Below, piece by piece: positions 26,997 to 35,750 of a stretch of DNA of 64,000 bases. How positions within the stretch are numbered: position 1 is the first letter of the stretch; each line of letters opens with the position of its first letter. Both the position numbers and the translations under genes were made by a program. The DNA is from Roseibium limicola (GTDB lineage: Bacteria; Pseudomonadota; Alphaproteobacteria; Rhizobiales; Stappiaceae), in assembly GCF_017313085.1 (NCBI RefSeq), contig NZ_JAFLNF010000003.1, positions 1-64,000 on the forward strand. The letters run 5' to 3'. Below the pieces are notes generated by a model. The model saw only the letters and a program-made list of their open reading frames with translations, had not been told where the DNA came from and did no database searches.

Positions 26997-27329
26997 ATGG
27001 CCGAGCAGCGCTCAACACAGCACACTCTCGATAGTCCGGCGCCCAGAGTGACAGCCCTGGCCATCGCCTTCGCCTGCCTGTTGCTTATGGCCTGGCTCGG
27101 GCGTGAGGATGTTCCCGTGTTGCGAAGCCTTTACCAAACGCTGACCGGGGCTGAAACTGCTGGCGGCATGCCCAGCAGCGGCAATCCGGAGCTCGATGCC
27201 TGTCTGGAAAAGCGGCTTGGCGATGTCACGAAGATGGTGAGCGAAGGCATTGTGACCGACACACAGGCTGCAAGCTTCAAAAGCCGGGCGACCTCCTACT
27301 GCGAGACCCAATTCCCGCGCAGCAACTGA
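26997..27329 (+). CDS. Small membrane protein coupled to moaA
   Basis: The 110-aa protein has one transmembrane segment (about residues 18-33, TALAIAFACLLLMAWLG) and a C-terminal part with two cysteines (DACLEKRL and SYCETQFP). The ATG is separated from the moaA stop by two bases, so translation is probably coupled. I do not recognise a family. The membrane helix and two cysteines suggest an envelope protein with one disulfide; a link to molybdenum cofactor synthesis is only by position. Confidence 0.7.
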   Translation: MAEQRSTQHTLDSPAPRVTALAIAFACLLLMAWLGREDVPVLRSLYQTLTGAETAGGMPSSGNPELDACLEKRLGDVTKMVSEGIVTDTQAASFKSRATSYCETQFPRSN

Positions 27330-27382
27330 GCCATTTTCTCCGCCCTCGCGCTCAAGCGACATGCACCACTAAGGCTGATGGT

Positions 27383-28150
27383 TCAGCCCTCCTCCTGGCC
27401 GAACTGCATGCGCCGCCGCAAGCCGACCTTGGCCGGCTGCTCATCCACTTCTTCATCGTCGCCTTCAGAGGCAGGCTCAAGCGTCGTGGTGTCGGTTGGC
27501 TCAGAGCCGAACACTTCTGGAGCTTCCACATTCACGCGAGCCAGCTCCGAAGTGCTGTCCTCGTTGGCGGAGCCGAGGGTCTCAAGAGCCGGCACTTCAT
27601 CATCCAAACCACCCTCGGGCTCATTCTGCTCAGCTCTCAAGCGGGCGAGCCTGGCGCTTTCTTCTTCCATCTTGCGCGCGATCTCTTCCGCCTTGTCGGC
27701 GTATCCCTTGCCAACGACCCAGGAGGATTTATAGAGGTCAGTAACACCTGCGACGGTGCGAAAATCTTCGTCGTAGTCGTTCAGTCCATCCAACACCGCA
27801 AAGACCGGATTGGAACGCCAGATTCGCGACAAGGCTGCATTTTTCAGCGCGGCTGGCACACCGCGTTTCAGGAAAGCGGAAATATCCGAAGCATCCGTCA
27901 ACTCATCCAGGTTGATTGCCTCAGCAGCCTCCCGGTTGGACTGAGCATCCTCATCCACTGCTTCAACTGCAGACTCTGCGGCTTCAGGCGCAATTTCAGA
28001 AGCATTCGAATCGCTTGGGAGCTGCTCTTCAGAGCCTGGAAGCGTTTCCAGGGATTGTTCCGGGTCCTCGTTCGCCGGGCCGTTGCGCTTCCGCCGCGAC
28101 CAGCGTGCCAGGAAACCTTCCTCCCCTTCATCGGAGCGGCTGCGGGTCAT
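27383..28150 (-). CDS. DUF3306 family protein
   Basis: This 255-aa acidic protein is of the DUF3306 family found in formate dehydrogenase loci. The start MTRSRSDEGEEGFLARWSRRKR and the domain core AFLKRGVPAALKNAALSRIWRSNPVF plus FRTVAGVTDLYKSSWVVGKGYADKA (about 88-165) are diagnostic. The tail is rich in Glu, Asp and Ser and probably disordered. The family is known from Shewanella-type fdh clusters, where it is needed for formate dehydrogenase maturation or function, but no reaction is assigned. It overlaps DUF3305 by an ATGA junction. Confidence 0.88.
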   Translation of the reverse strand: MTRSRSDEGEEGFLARWSRRKRNGPANEDPEQSLETLPGSEEQLPSDSNASEIAPEAAESAVEAVDEDAQSNREAAEAINLDELTDASDISAFLKRGVPAALKNAALSRIWRSNPVFAVLDGLNDYDEDFRTVAGVTDLYKSSWVVGKGYADKAEEIARKMEEESARLARLRAEQNEPEGGLDDEVPALETLGSANEDSTSELARVNVEAPEVFGSEPTDTTTLEPASEGDDEEVDEQPAKVGLRRRMQFGQEEG

Positions 28151-28710
28151 GGAAGCTTCTTTCCCTGTTCGGTAAAGATGGGGTCCTTACCAAACTTCTG
28201 GTCGTCTTCGCGCTTGAAATTGATGCGTTTGCGTTTCTTGAATTGTTCGGGCTCTGGCATCTGCTGCATGTAAGCGGCCATCCAGGCCAGAATGGGCGCA
28301 GGCATCGGCAGTCGCTCGGCCAGCCCCTCGGCCGCATCTAGAAAGCCCTGGGCTTCATAAGGGTCGACTGTCACGCCGCGCAGTTTGAACGGCACAGGAC
28401 TGTCATCCGTGTCATCAAGCATCACCCAGATGGCTGGCTGCTGCGTCAGAATGTTGTGATCATAGGCTTCGCCAAGGCGCCGATGCAGCGTCACGCTGGC
28501 AGGCCCGTAACAAAACCGGCGAACATTCAGCCCTGCCTTTGACTCATCTTCTTCGACGGAGGACGTGGCGCTGGGCAGCTCTTGCCAGCCTTTGTGCTTG
28601 GGAGATTCTGGCAGGATATCCACCACCTGCCAAATATGATCTGTCCAGGGATTCCGACTGTCCCGTCGCTCAATCACGATTGCCACCGGATAGGTTATTT
28701 CCCGTTCCAC
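28147..28710 (-). CDS. DUF3305 family protein
   Basis: The 187-aa protein starts MEREITYPVAIVIERRDSRNPWTDHIWQVVDILP, the family pattern of DUF3305. A middle beta-rich part follows (RRFCYGPASVTLHRRLGEAYDHNI; PAIWVMLDD). It always travels with DUF3306 in fdh loci; here the two genes overlap by four bases. The gene is divergent from the polyferredoxin gene, 170 bp apart. No membrane helix or signal peptide is seen, so it is cytoplasmic. Confidence 0.88.
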   Translation of the reverse strand: MEREITYPVAIVIERRDSRNPWTDHIWQVVDILPESPKHKGWQELPSATSSVEEDESKAGLNVRRFCYGPASVTLHRRLGEAYDHNILTQQPAIWVMLDDTDDSPVPFKLRGVTVDPYEAQGFLDAAEGLAERLPMPAPILAWMAAYMQQMPEPEQFKKRKRINFKREDDQKFGKDPIFTEQGKKLP

Positions 28711-28880
28711 CCTGTACTCCTCCTGACGATCTTCACCGTGATTTTAAGCAATCCCCATCCTGTACGAAAGAGCCGATCTCATTCGAAAGACAGGTGTTTG
28801 CATTGGCGGCACCATGCGCTAATCTGGTCAAAATTGGAATAATTATAAACTGCCGGAAACGACCAAAGGCGCCGCAATAC

Positions 28881-30995
28881 ATGCCAGCTCAGACAAACGC
28901 CCGCATTCTCCTGTGTTCCTGCTTCAAGACAATGGACCTCGGCAAAACAGCCGAAGCCATGGCGGAACAACTGGCTGCCCCTCTTTGCTCCCAGCTTTGT
29001 CGTGATGAAGTCCCCACATTCGAAGCCGCCCTGAAGGGTGACGGCCCGTTGATGGTTGCCTGTACCCAAGAGGCCCCGCTGTTTGCCGAGATCGCAGACG
29101 ATGCCGACGAAGGCGCGAAGGTCAGCTTCGTAAACATCCGCGAACAGGCAGGCTGGACCCATGATGGCGGAGACATTTCGCCAAAGGTTCAGGCTTTGAT
29201 CGCCGAAGCGCAGCAAGCGGCACGCTCAACCCCCGCCCACCTGCAGGAAATCGTTTCCGATGGCATGTGCCTTGTCTATGGTGCCGGCCAGGCCGCGCTG
29301 GATGCGGCCATTGCACTGGAAGAGAGCCTGTCCGTCACTCTGGTTCTGACCAGCTGGGATGATGTGCTTCTGCCATCCGTCCTGCCCTTCCCCATTTTTG
29401 CTGGTCGCCTACGCCGCCTAAACGGAGCACTGGGGCGGTTCGACGTGGTGATGGATGCCTATGCGCCGATGCTGCCATCTTCCCGCAGTCAGCCGGAGTT
29501 TGGCCTGACCCGAGACGGCGCCAAAGCCTCCTGTTCCGTCGTGGTCGATCTGTCGGGTGCCTCCGCGCCTCTGACAGGACCCGAGCGACGTGATGGCTAT
29601 CTACGTGCTGATCCGCGTGACGCTGCTGCCATCGCCAAACTGGTCAATGAAGCATCAGAGCTAACGGGCACCTTCGAAAAGCCTGTCTACGTGTCTTATG
29701 ACGCTGATATCTGTGCCCATTCCCATGCAGGCAAAACCGGGTGTTCGCGATGTCTCGATGCCTGTCCAGCGGGGGCTATCACCTCGACTGGCGAGGAAGT
29801 TTCCATCGACACCGGCATTTGCGGTGGCTGCGGAAATTGTGCCGCCACTTGCCCGACCGGTGCCATTTCCTATCGCTACCCGAACCGCTCTGACCACCTG
29901 TCGCGGCTGGAGCGTCTGCTGAGTGCCTATGACGATGCTGGCGGTGTTGCGCCGGTTGTTCTCGTCCACGGTGGCGAGCACGGCAGCCAGATCATTGGAG
30001 CGATGGCGCGCCTTGGTCAGGGATTGCCTGCTCATGTCTTGCCCTTCGCTGAACATTCGGTCAGCGGCTTTGGACATGAAGCCATTCTCAGTGCCTTTTC
30101 TGCCGGTGCGCGCGGGCTGATCTTCCTTGCCGACCCGCGCCAGCAGGATGCTCTCGCGACACTGGAACAAGAAGTGGCGCTGGCCAGCGAACTTCTTTCC
30201 GGTCTCGGCTATGACATGACGAACCGACTGCCCATCCTCACCAGCAGCGACCCGGATGCCTTGGAGCAGGTCGTTGCGGGACAGGCACCTGCCGCCTTGG
30301 TCCAAACGGTCAAGCGGATCGCCCCGGTCGGCAGTAAGCGGGATATCGTTCGCCTGGCCGTCAGCAACTTCAAGCAGGAAGCCCCGGTTCCAAGCGAGAC
30401 GATCGCTCTGTCCGAAGGCGCGCCTTATGGCCGAATTTCAATTGATGCAGAGGGCTGTACGCTTTGTCTCTCCTGTGTCTCGGCGTGCCCGGCGGGCGCT
30501 CTTGCCGACAATCCGGACCGGCCCGAGGTCAGCTTCATTGAAACCGCCTGTGTTCAGTGCGGCCTTTGCCAGACCACCTGTCCCGAAAGCGTCATCGCGC
30601 TGGAGCCGCGCTACAACCTGCAGCTTGAAGCCGTGCGTCCCGTCGTCCTTCACCGCGAGGAGCCGGCAACCTGCGTCTCTTGCGGAGAACCCTTCGGCAC
30701 TGCTTCGACCATCAACCGGATTAAGGAAAAGTTGGCCGGCAAACACTCTATGTTCCGCTCGGAAGCCCAATCGGCCTTGATAGAGATGTGTGACGATTGC
30801 CGGATCAAGACCCAGGCCGAGATGGGGACATTTCAAACGTCTGCCCAAGGCACTGCGTCGGCAGGTGCCAATCCGTTCCTTGGGGATCTGGCCGCAAAAG
30901 GTGCAGCACCCCGCCCCAGGATCCGGACCACGGATGACTATCTTGAGGCGGATCGTCAGGGACTGAGCATGGATGACTTCCTGAAAGAGAGCTGA
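28881..30995 (+). CDS. Polyferredoxin of the formate dehydrogenase locus
   Basis: The 704-aa protein has an N-terminal region of about 270 residues with a cysteine-rich start (LLCSCFKTMD; APLCSQLCRD). Two 4Fe-4S ferredoxin repeats follow (CSRCLDACPAGAI and CGGCGNCAATCPTGAI, about 285-325). A second pair lies about 520-575 (CTLCLSCVSACPAGAL and CVQCGLCQTTCPESVI). A C-terminal zinc-ribbon-like segment has CVSC and CDDC. Up to four or more clusters are possible. It resembles the 4Fe-4S protein encoded next to DUF3305/DUF3306 in Hyphomicrobiales and gamma-proteobacterial fdh loci. No signal peptide is seen, so it is presumably cytoplasmic. The start at 28881 is chosen because longer upstream frames overlap DUF3305 out of frame. 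Confidence 0.85.
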   Translation: MPAQTNARILLCSCFKTMDLGKTAEAMAEQLAAPLCSQLCRDEVPTFEAALKGDGPLMVACTQEAPLFAEIADDADEGAKVSFVNIREQAGWTHDGGDISPKVQALIAEAQQAARSTPAHLQEIVSDGMCLVYGAGQAALDAAIALEESLSVTLVLTSWDDVLLPSVLPFPIFAGRLRRLNGALGRFDVVMDAYAPMLPSSRSQPEFGLTRDGAKASCSVVVDLSGASAPLTGPERRDGYLRADPRDAAAIAKLVNEASELTGTFEKPVYVSYDADICAHSHAGKTGCSRCLDACPAGAITSTGEEVSIDTGICGGCGNCAATCPTGAISYRYPNRSDHLSRLERLLSAYDDAGGVAPVVLVHGGEHGSQIIGAMARLGQGLPAHVLPFAEHSVSGFGHEAILSAFSAGARGLIFLADPRQQDALATLEQEVALASELLSGLGYDMTNRLPILTSSDPDALEQVVAGQAPAALVQTVKRIAPVGSKRDIVRLAVSNFKQEAPVPSETIALSEGAPYGRISIDAEGCTLCLSCVSACPAGALADNPDRPEVSFIETACVQCGLCQTTCPESVIALEPRYNLQLEAVRPVVLHREEPATCVSCGEPFGTASTINRIKEKLAGKHSMFRSEAQSALIEMCDDCRIKTQAEMGTFQTSAQGTASAGANPFLGDLAAKGAAPRPRIRTTDDYLEADRQGLSMDDFLKES

Positions 30996-31017
30996 GCCAC
31001 TCAAAGGGCGGCTCAGC
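30991..31017 (+). terminator. Hairpin between polyferredoxin and MFS genes
   Basis: A perfect 8-bp stem (30991-30998 with 31010-31017) includes the polyferredoxin stop codon. No T-run follows, so it would be a weak or factor-dependent end for converging transcripts. Confidence 0.4.
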
Positions 31018-31036
31018 CCATCAGATCGCATTGTTC

Positions 31037-32263
31037 TCAGCGCGGCTCAAGCTGCGCTATCCTGTAGACGCTCACCCAGGTCAACAGCACGCATAGCCCC
31101 ATGACAATCACCATGGGCCAGGCGCTGTCAGCAAAAGGCGGGCCGGACAGCATGTGGGCGACAAGCGCACTGGAAAGCGCCCCGAGCCCCATTTGCAGGC
31201 TGCCGACAAGACCGGACGCGGCACCTGCAAGATCCGGCCGGACGCTCACAGCCCCGGAAATGGCACTGGGCAGGCACAGGCCGTTGCCAAAACCGATAAA
31301 GAACATCGGACCGAAAAGCGTCAGCGGGTGATAAAAATCAATCCCTGCAAAAACCGCCAAAGCGATCACCGCGACAACCGGCAGGAATGAGCCAACCATC
31401 ACCATCCTCAGGCTGCCGATGCGCTGAGCGTATCGGCCAGAGAGAAAGTTGCCCAACATGTAGCCCAGGGCAATGCTCATGAAATACAGGCCCATGACCT
31501 GCGCCGACATGGCGAGGCGGCCGGCTGCCAGAAATGGCGTACCTCCGAGATAGGCAAAATAGACCGACGAGGTGAACATCACGGCCAAGGCATAGGACCG
31601 GAACAGGGGCTGGCGAACAAGTTCGCGGTAGCTGCCAGCGAGCTTCGGAAGGCTGAAACCCGATGCCCGTTGGTGGTGGGTTTCAGGCAGAAATCGCAGC
31701 GCAAGAGTGAGAACCACCAGCCCCATTGTCAGCATGAAATAAAAGCTGCCTTGCCAACCAAAGCCGGTTTGCAGAACGCCACCAATCAGCGGTGCAGACA
31801 TCGGTCCAACTGCCATGCCCATGGTGACATAACCAAGCATGCTGGCCGCCTTGTCGCGCTCATAGAGATCGCGCACGATGGCCCGGCTCAGCACCAGTCC
31901 CGTACAGCCGCCCGCCGCCTGAACCATCCGCGCGACAATCAGAAACTCAACAGAAGGCGCCAGGAGGCAGAGCGTGCTGCCGATGCAGAACAGGACCATT
32001 CCGCCAATTGCAACAGGTCGACGGCCGAACCGGTCGGACAGCGGCCCGGTGACGATCTGCGCCAAAGCAACGGAGGCAAAGAACAGCGACATGGTCAGCT
32101 GAATCATGCCAGCGGAGGTCTGGAATGAGCGTGCCATAGCCGACATCGACGGCAAATACATATTCATGGAGACCGGAGCGACCATTGACATTGCCACAAG
32201 CATCAGGAGTGATGGGCTACGACGACGTGACTGACGATCTGCTTCTAAGGAACTAACGGACAT
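31037..32263 (-). CDS. Multidrug MFS transporter, Bcr/CflA type
   Basis: The 408-aa inner-membrane transporter has twelve predicted helices. It carries MFS motif A (GPLSDRFGRRPVAIGG, about residue 70) and the MNMYLPSMSAMARSF opening of the Bcr/CflA drug-resistance subfamily. The ATG at 32263 has an AGAGG site and overlaps the end of the DMT gene by 11 bp. Longer frames upstream would run through that neighbour. The substrate (bicyclomycin-like drugs, chloramphenicol or metabolites) is unknown. It separates the two halves of the formate dehydrogenase genes and looks like an insertion into that cluster. Confidence 0.9.
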   Translation of the reverse strand: MSVSSLEADRQSRRRSPSLLMLVAMSMVAPVSMNMYLPSMSAMARSFQTSAGMIQLTMSLFFASVALAQIVTGPLSDRFGRRPVAIGGMVLFCIGSTLCLLAPSVEFLIVARMVQAAGGCTGLVLSRAIVRDLYERDKAASMLGYVTMGMAVGPMSAPLIGGVLQTGFGWQGSFYFMLTMGLVVLTLALRFLPETHHQRASGFSLPKLAGSYRELVRQPLFRSYALAVMFTSSVYFAYLGGTPFLAAGRLAMSAQVMGLYFMSIALGYMLGNFLSGRYAQRIGSLRMVMVGSFLPVVAVIALAVFAGIDFYHPLTLFGPMFFIGFGNGLCLPSAISGAVSVRPDLAGAASGLVGSLQMGLGALSSALVAHMLSGPPFADSAWPMVIVMGLCVLLTWVSVYRIAQLEPR

Positions 32264-33278
32264 AGGGCCTCTGGTTTGCGGCGTGTTCGGAACGCTCTTC
32301 TTGATCAAGCGAGGTTGGTGTAACGGCAACGGTGGCGACGGCCGCAATGGCTGATTGGGACAGAGCCCCGCGTCGGGCCAATCGATGCTCCCGCAGAAAG
32401 GTATAGATGCCTGTCGCGGCGATGATGACCATGCCAACGAGCGTCAGCCCATCCGGCACCTCGCCGAAGACCAGGAAGCCCAGGCCCATAGCCCAGAGAA
32501 CGCTGGAGTATCGGAAGGGTGCAACCAGCGAGATTTCGCCGAGCCGTACAGCGATAATCAGGAAGGAATAACCGCCGACCAGAAGCACCCCAGTAAGGCC
32601 AAGAACCACAAGATCCAAAGCCGCGAGTGGCGCCCAGCCACCGATGGTTTGAGGCTCGCCTAGTCCAATAAAGACCGCGCCGAGCAGTGTTACACCGATT
32701 GTCGACATCAAGCTGATGCCGAATGTCGGAACGTCGACGGATACCTTACGCGTGGCCAGATCCCGGGCGCCCATCAGGAAAACGCTGGCCAATGCCACCA
32801 GGGACCAGGCACTGAAACCCTCGACCCCTGGACGAATTATCAAAAGCACCCCCGACAAGCCGATGAAGATCGCGAGCCAGCGACGCCATCCCACCGGCGC
32901 GCCAAGAAACACCGCAGCACCAGCGGTCACCACAAGCGGCAGGATCTGAAGGATCGCAGCCGCATTGGCCACCGGGATGTTCAGCAGCGCATACAGGTAA
33001 AGCGCAGCTGCCCCTGTTTCAAACAACGCGCGCAGTAAAACGGCAGGCTGGAGCAAGCGCTTCCAATGGCGGAAAACGCCCGTAACCTGGCAAGCTACAA
33101 TCAGCAAAGCCACCGCGAAGACGCCACGGATCAGGATAATCTGCCCCAACTGCAGATGACCGGCCTGAAACTTCACCAGGACATCATTGACCATGAAACA
33201 CGCGTTGGCGGTCAACATGGCTGCAATGGCGCGGCCATTGTCACGGAGATCCACAACCAGCTCCAATTTGTCGCTCAA
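32253..33278 (-). CDS. DMT-superfamily transporter (EamA)
   Basis: The 341-aa protein has two EamA repeats with ten predicted membrane helices, including NDVLVKFQAGHLQLGQIILIRGVFA in the first and FRYSSVLWAMGLGFLVFGEVPDG in the second. The C-terminal 35 residues are polar and unusual for the family. DMT proteins export amino acids, nucleosides or drugs; the substrate is not inferable. It is co-transcribed with the MFS gene. A TGGTAT-N5-ATACCA inverted repeat stands upstream. Confidence 0.88.
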   Translation of the reverse strand: MSDKLELVVDLRDNGRAIAAMLTANACFMVNDVLVKFQAGHLQLGQIILIRGVFAVALLIVACQVTGVFRHWKRLLQPAVLLRALFETGAAALYLYALLNIPVANAAAILQILPLVVTAGAAVFLGAPVGWRRWLAIFIGLSGVLLIIRPGVEGFSAWSLVALASVFLMGARDLATRKVSVDVPTFGISLMSTIGVTLLGAVFIGLGEPQTIGGWAPLAALDLVVLGLTGVLLVGGYSFLIIAVRLGEISLVAPFRYSSVLWAMGLGFLVFGEVPDGLTLVGMVIIAATGIYTFLREHRLARRGALSQSAIAAVATVAVTPTSLDQEERSEHAANQRPYVR

Positions 33279-33374
33279 GAAGCCATAGCCAGCGACGCCT
33301 GTAGAACAAACGACGGGCAGCTAGTACGGGACGTGTTGAGGAGCTTTGCCTGCGGGCGCGGCACCATCGTTAGA

Positions 33375-33391
33375 TGGTATTAGTGATACCA
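33375..33391 (-). promoter_or_regulatory. Inverted repeat TGGTAT-N5-ATACCA upstream of the transporter pair
   Basis: A perfect 6-bp inverted repeat lies 97 bp ahead of the DMT start and 29 bp after the DUF6352 stop. The half-site resembles those of GntR/FadR-type repressors. It could instead be a short terminator for the fdh operon, but there is no T-tract. Confidence 0.35.
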
Positions 33392-33419
33392 CGTAGGCCA
33401 TGCAAGGCCTTCTCGCGCT

Positions 33420-34433
33420 CTAACTGGCCTGTGCCAACGGCAGGTTGACCAAAAGATTCTGCGGTTTCATTCGCAGGCGATTGTCAGGCCCGACGGCCAG
33501 TGCCATCCACACCGGCTTGCCAGCTATATCGGCACGCTGGTCACGCTTGTTGAGGAAGTCGAAGCGGAACAACGCAATCAGCCGCATGGCTTCCTCATCA
33601 CTCATCGGTGCGCCTTGCCACAAGCTGTTCAGAAGACGCGTTGCCTCCGAATCCAGGCCAACATGCCAGGACCAGCGTTCGTCACGAATCTTCATCACCG
33701 GCTGAATACGGCAGTCAACTCCGGTGAAATGGCGTACCCATGCCTCAAGAACCCGCGCAAAGGCATCGGGTCCCGGCTCGGTAAAACGAAAATCCAGAGC
33801 CGTATCGAACCGGTCTGACCTGTCCCAGTAAAGCGCCGCATTATCCTCGCCCAGCACATCCAGAGACACCTCGCGCATCGGCGTGCCGCTTTCGCGCAGA
33901 AGGGAGCCCAGCCCGCCAAGGCCACCGGTTTCAGAAAGTTGCTCAACGATTTCGGCATCCGCAACCATCACCCGTCCGCCTTCGAACGTGATGGACTGCT
34001 CACGGAAGAAAAGCTCGGCCGCGCGCAGCCGCAAGGGATCGTTGCAGTGGCGCAGGATGTTGCGCAGAATCAGATGCACCAGCTGGTCGAGGAACACCGG
34101 CGGAATGGAAATCGGAGCCCCCTGAAAAAGGCCAGCATAAGCCGCTTCCACGGTGCCGTGATGCAGCAGATGATCGCGAAAAGCGAGCATGACGCGGTAG
34201 TTGTCGACAGCATCGGGGTCAGCAAAGCTGGCCAGATCCGCATCCGAGACCGGCCGCGCCGGATCTGCCATCAGTGCCTCGAAAAGAGCGTGTTCCGCAT
34301 CGCAGCTCTCTTCCACCGGATGAATTTCCGGCCGCGTCAGATAGGCCCGGATGAGGTCCGGCGTCACATCAAGCCAGCCATGCGCATTGCGGGTCACGAG
34401 GTGATAGCCGGCAGACTTCCAAAACTCAGGCAT
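33420..34433 (-). CDS. DUF6352 family protein (last gene of fdh operon)
   Basis: The 337-aa protein starts MPEFWKSAGYHLVTRNAHGWLDVTPDLIRAYLTRPE, the typical opening of a family I recall as DUF6352, encoded in fdh loci. No catalytic motif, signal peptide or membrane helix is seen. The start overlaps the preceding stop by a single base (TAATG), so translation is coupled. Its association with formate dehydrogenase genes is established by position in several alphaproteobacteria; the function is unknown. The middle (about 90-165) has an aliphatic helical character. Confidence 0.75.
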   Translation of the reverse strand: MPEFWKSAGYHLVTRNAHGWLDVTPDLIRAYLTRPEIHPVEESCDAEHALFEALMADPARPVSDADLASFADPDAVDNYRVMLAFRDHLLHHGTVEAAYAGLFQGAPISIPPVFLDQLVHLILRNILRHCNDPLRLRAAELFFREQSITFEGGRVMVADAEIVEQLSETGGLGGLGSLLRESGTPMREVSLDVLGEDNAALYWDRSDRFDTALDFRFTEPGPDAFARVLEAWVRHFTGVDCRIQPVMKIRDERWSWHVGLDSEATRLLNSLWQGAPMSDEEAMRLIALFRFDFLNKRDQRADIAGKPVWMALAVGPDNRLRMKPQNLLVNLPLAQAS

Positions 34434-34927
34434 TACTCTTCCTCAACCACGTCCCATATCCGCGCATGGGGCGTTTCCCCCGGCGCTGACACCACCGAGA
34501 ACTGCTCTCGGATGTTGCCGGTCTCATCAACTTCCCGACGCATCGCCAGAAGGGTGTTCAGCGGCACGTCGGCTGCCAGTTCCAGCGCATAGCTGACCTC
34601 GTCCTGAGCGGCCTGACGCGCTGACGACACGTCCGGCGCCCCACAGTCTGACAGGAAATAGCCCGCCAAGCCCTTGCTTGTTGCCTCAACCTCGTCGGGG
34701 CGGGCCTCCCCGATGCAGACAAGTGTGGAGAACCCGAAGGAGCCGATGCCGAGAAAGCCGCTGACAAAGGCCTGACGCCCCTTGCCCTTGATGTCAGCCA
34801 GCGGGCCATAGGCACCACAGGCAAACACGGCGCTTCCCGGGACGGCCCATTCGTCCGGGAGGGCTGCGCGCGTGAACACATGGGTGTCTGAAGGATCAAA
34901 GCGGATGGCTCGCAGAAAATGCGGCAT
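34433..34927 (-). CDS. DUF6505 family protein
   Basis: The 164-aa protein begins MPHFLRAIRFDPSDTHVFTRAALPDEWAVPGSAVFA, the family pattern I recall as DUF6505. The chosen ATG at 34927 lies four bases after the ligase-like gene's stop; an upstream ATG at 34972 would overlap that gene by 40 bases. It contains a GFLGIGSFGFSTLVCI hydrophobic strand region and an acidic C-terminus. It lies between a biotin/lipoate-ligase-like protein and DUF6352 in one coupled block. No function is known. Confidence 0.75.
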   Translation of the reverse strand: MPHFLRAIRFDPSDTHVFTRAALPDEWAVPGSAVFACGAYGPLADIKGKGRQAFVSGFLGIGSFGFSTLVCIGEARPDEVEATSKGLAGYFLSDCGAPDVSSARQAAQDEVSYALELAADVPLNTLLAMRREVDETGNIREQFSVVSAPGETPHARIWDVVEEE

Positions 34928-34931
34928 GGGT

Positions 34932-35702
34932 TCAGGTGTCTTCCCACTGTTGAAGGGTAGCGGCAAGATCAACGAGATCGACAGCGCTGCCCTCCGGTTT
35001 CAAAAGCAGATTTCCGGCTTCGTCGAGGCCGAGCAACCGCCCTTTTCGCGGTCCGTCGGGACCCGACACTTCAACTTCCTGCTTGTATCCCTCACACCGA
35101 AACAACCAGGCTTCCTGTACGGGCCTGAAACCTTCGCTTTCCCAGCGGTGCAACCAGACGAGAAAATGCCGCGACAGACTTTCAAGACAACCAACCGTGT
35201 CGAGTTCCGCAGCCCCTTCGTCCCACAGGCTCGTCACATCCGGCTGCTGGCCCGGTTCGCTGTCGCCCTGCCCTTGCAGGCTGTCTGGCTGCAACGCCAG
35301 ATCAAGGCCCACGACAAGCCAATCGGGTGCCCCATCATCGTCGACGCTCTGGCTCATGGCCATCCGCGCACCGCCGAGTTTGCCCCGGTTGGCCAGTACA
35401 GTTGCTGGCCAAGCCCAGGTAATCCCTATTTCCGGCGGCGCAATGGCGCCAAGCGCATCAGCGGCGGCAACCATCATCACAAACAGCATGTGTCGAGCCT
35501 GCTCGGGCTTCACCTCAGGCGCCAGAACCAACCCAAAGGCCAAACGGTCAGCACGTGTAGACCAGAACAGATCGCCGGTATCTGCTTGGTCAGCTGCAGC
35601 TGCCTGACCGGCCGCCTCGAACGGATCGTCGGGCGGCACGACCGGACGGCTGTTGAGAAGCGGCGGCAGGATGAGATCGGAAAAAGGTGGAATGGCCGTC
35701 AT
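34932..35702 (-). CDS. Biotin/lipoate-protein ligase family protein (DUF4444-containing)
   Basis: The 256-aa protein has a biotin/lipoate ligase catalytic-domain fold (about 25-190) followed by a C-terminal domain of about 60 residues (YKQEVEVSGPDGPRKGRLLGLDEAGNLLL), the OB/SH3-like cap. The conserved lysine is seen in ANRGKLGGARMAM (about residue 110). The glycine-arginine-rich adenylate loop (RGRxGR type) of BirA and LplA is absent; the corresponding stretch reads GDLFWSTRADRLAFG. It may therefore be non-catalytic, or use other chemistry. It is embedded in the fdh operon, four bases before DUF6505, which is unusual for lipoylation or biotinylation enzymes. Confidence 0.82.
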   Translation of the reverse strand: MTAIPPFSDLILPPLLNSRPVVPPDDPFEAAGQAAAADQADTGDLFWSTRADRLAFGLVLAPEVKPEQARHMLFVMMVAAADALGAIAPPEIGITWAWPATVLANRGKLGGARMAMSQSVDDDGAPDWLVVGLDLALQPDSLQGQGDSEPGQQPDVTSLWDEGAAELDTVGCLESLSRHFLVWLHRWESEGFRPVQEAWLFRCEGYKQEVEVSGPDGPRKGRLLGLDEAGNLLLKPEGSAVDLVDLAATLQQWEDT

Positions 35703-35750
35703 GGGTCCAGTCGGGTAAACAGGCTAGCAGGAAGGGATGAAAATCCGTGC

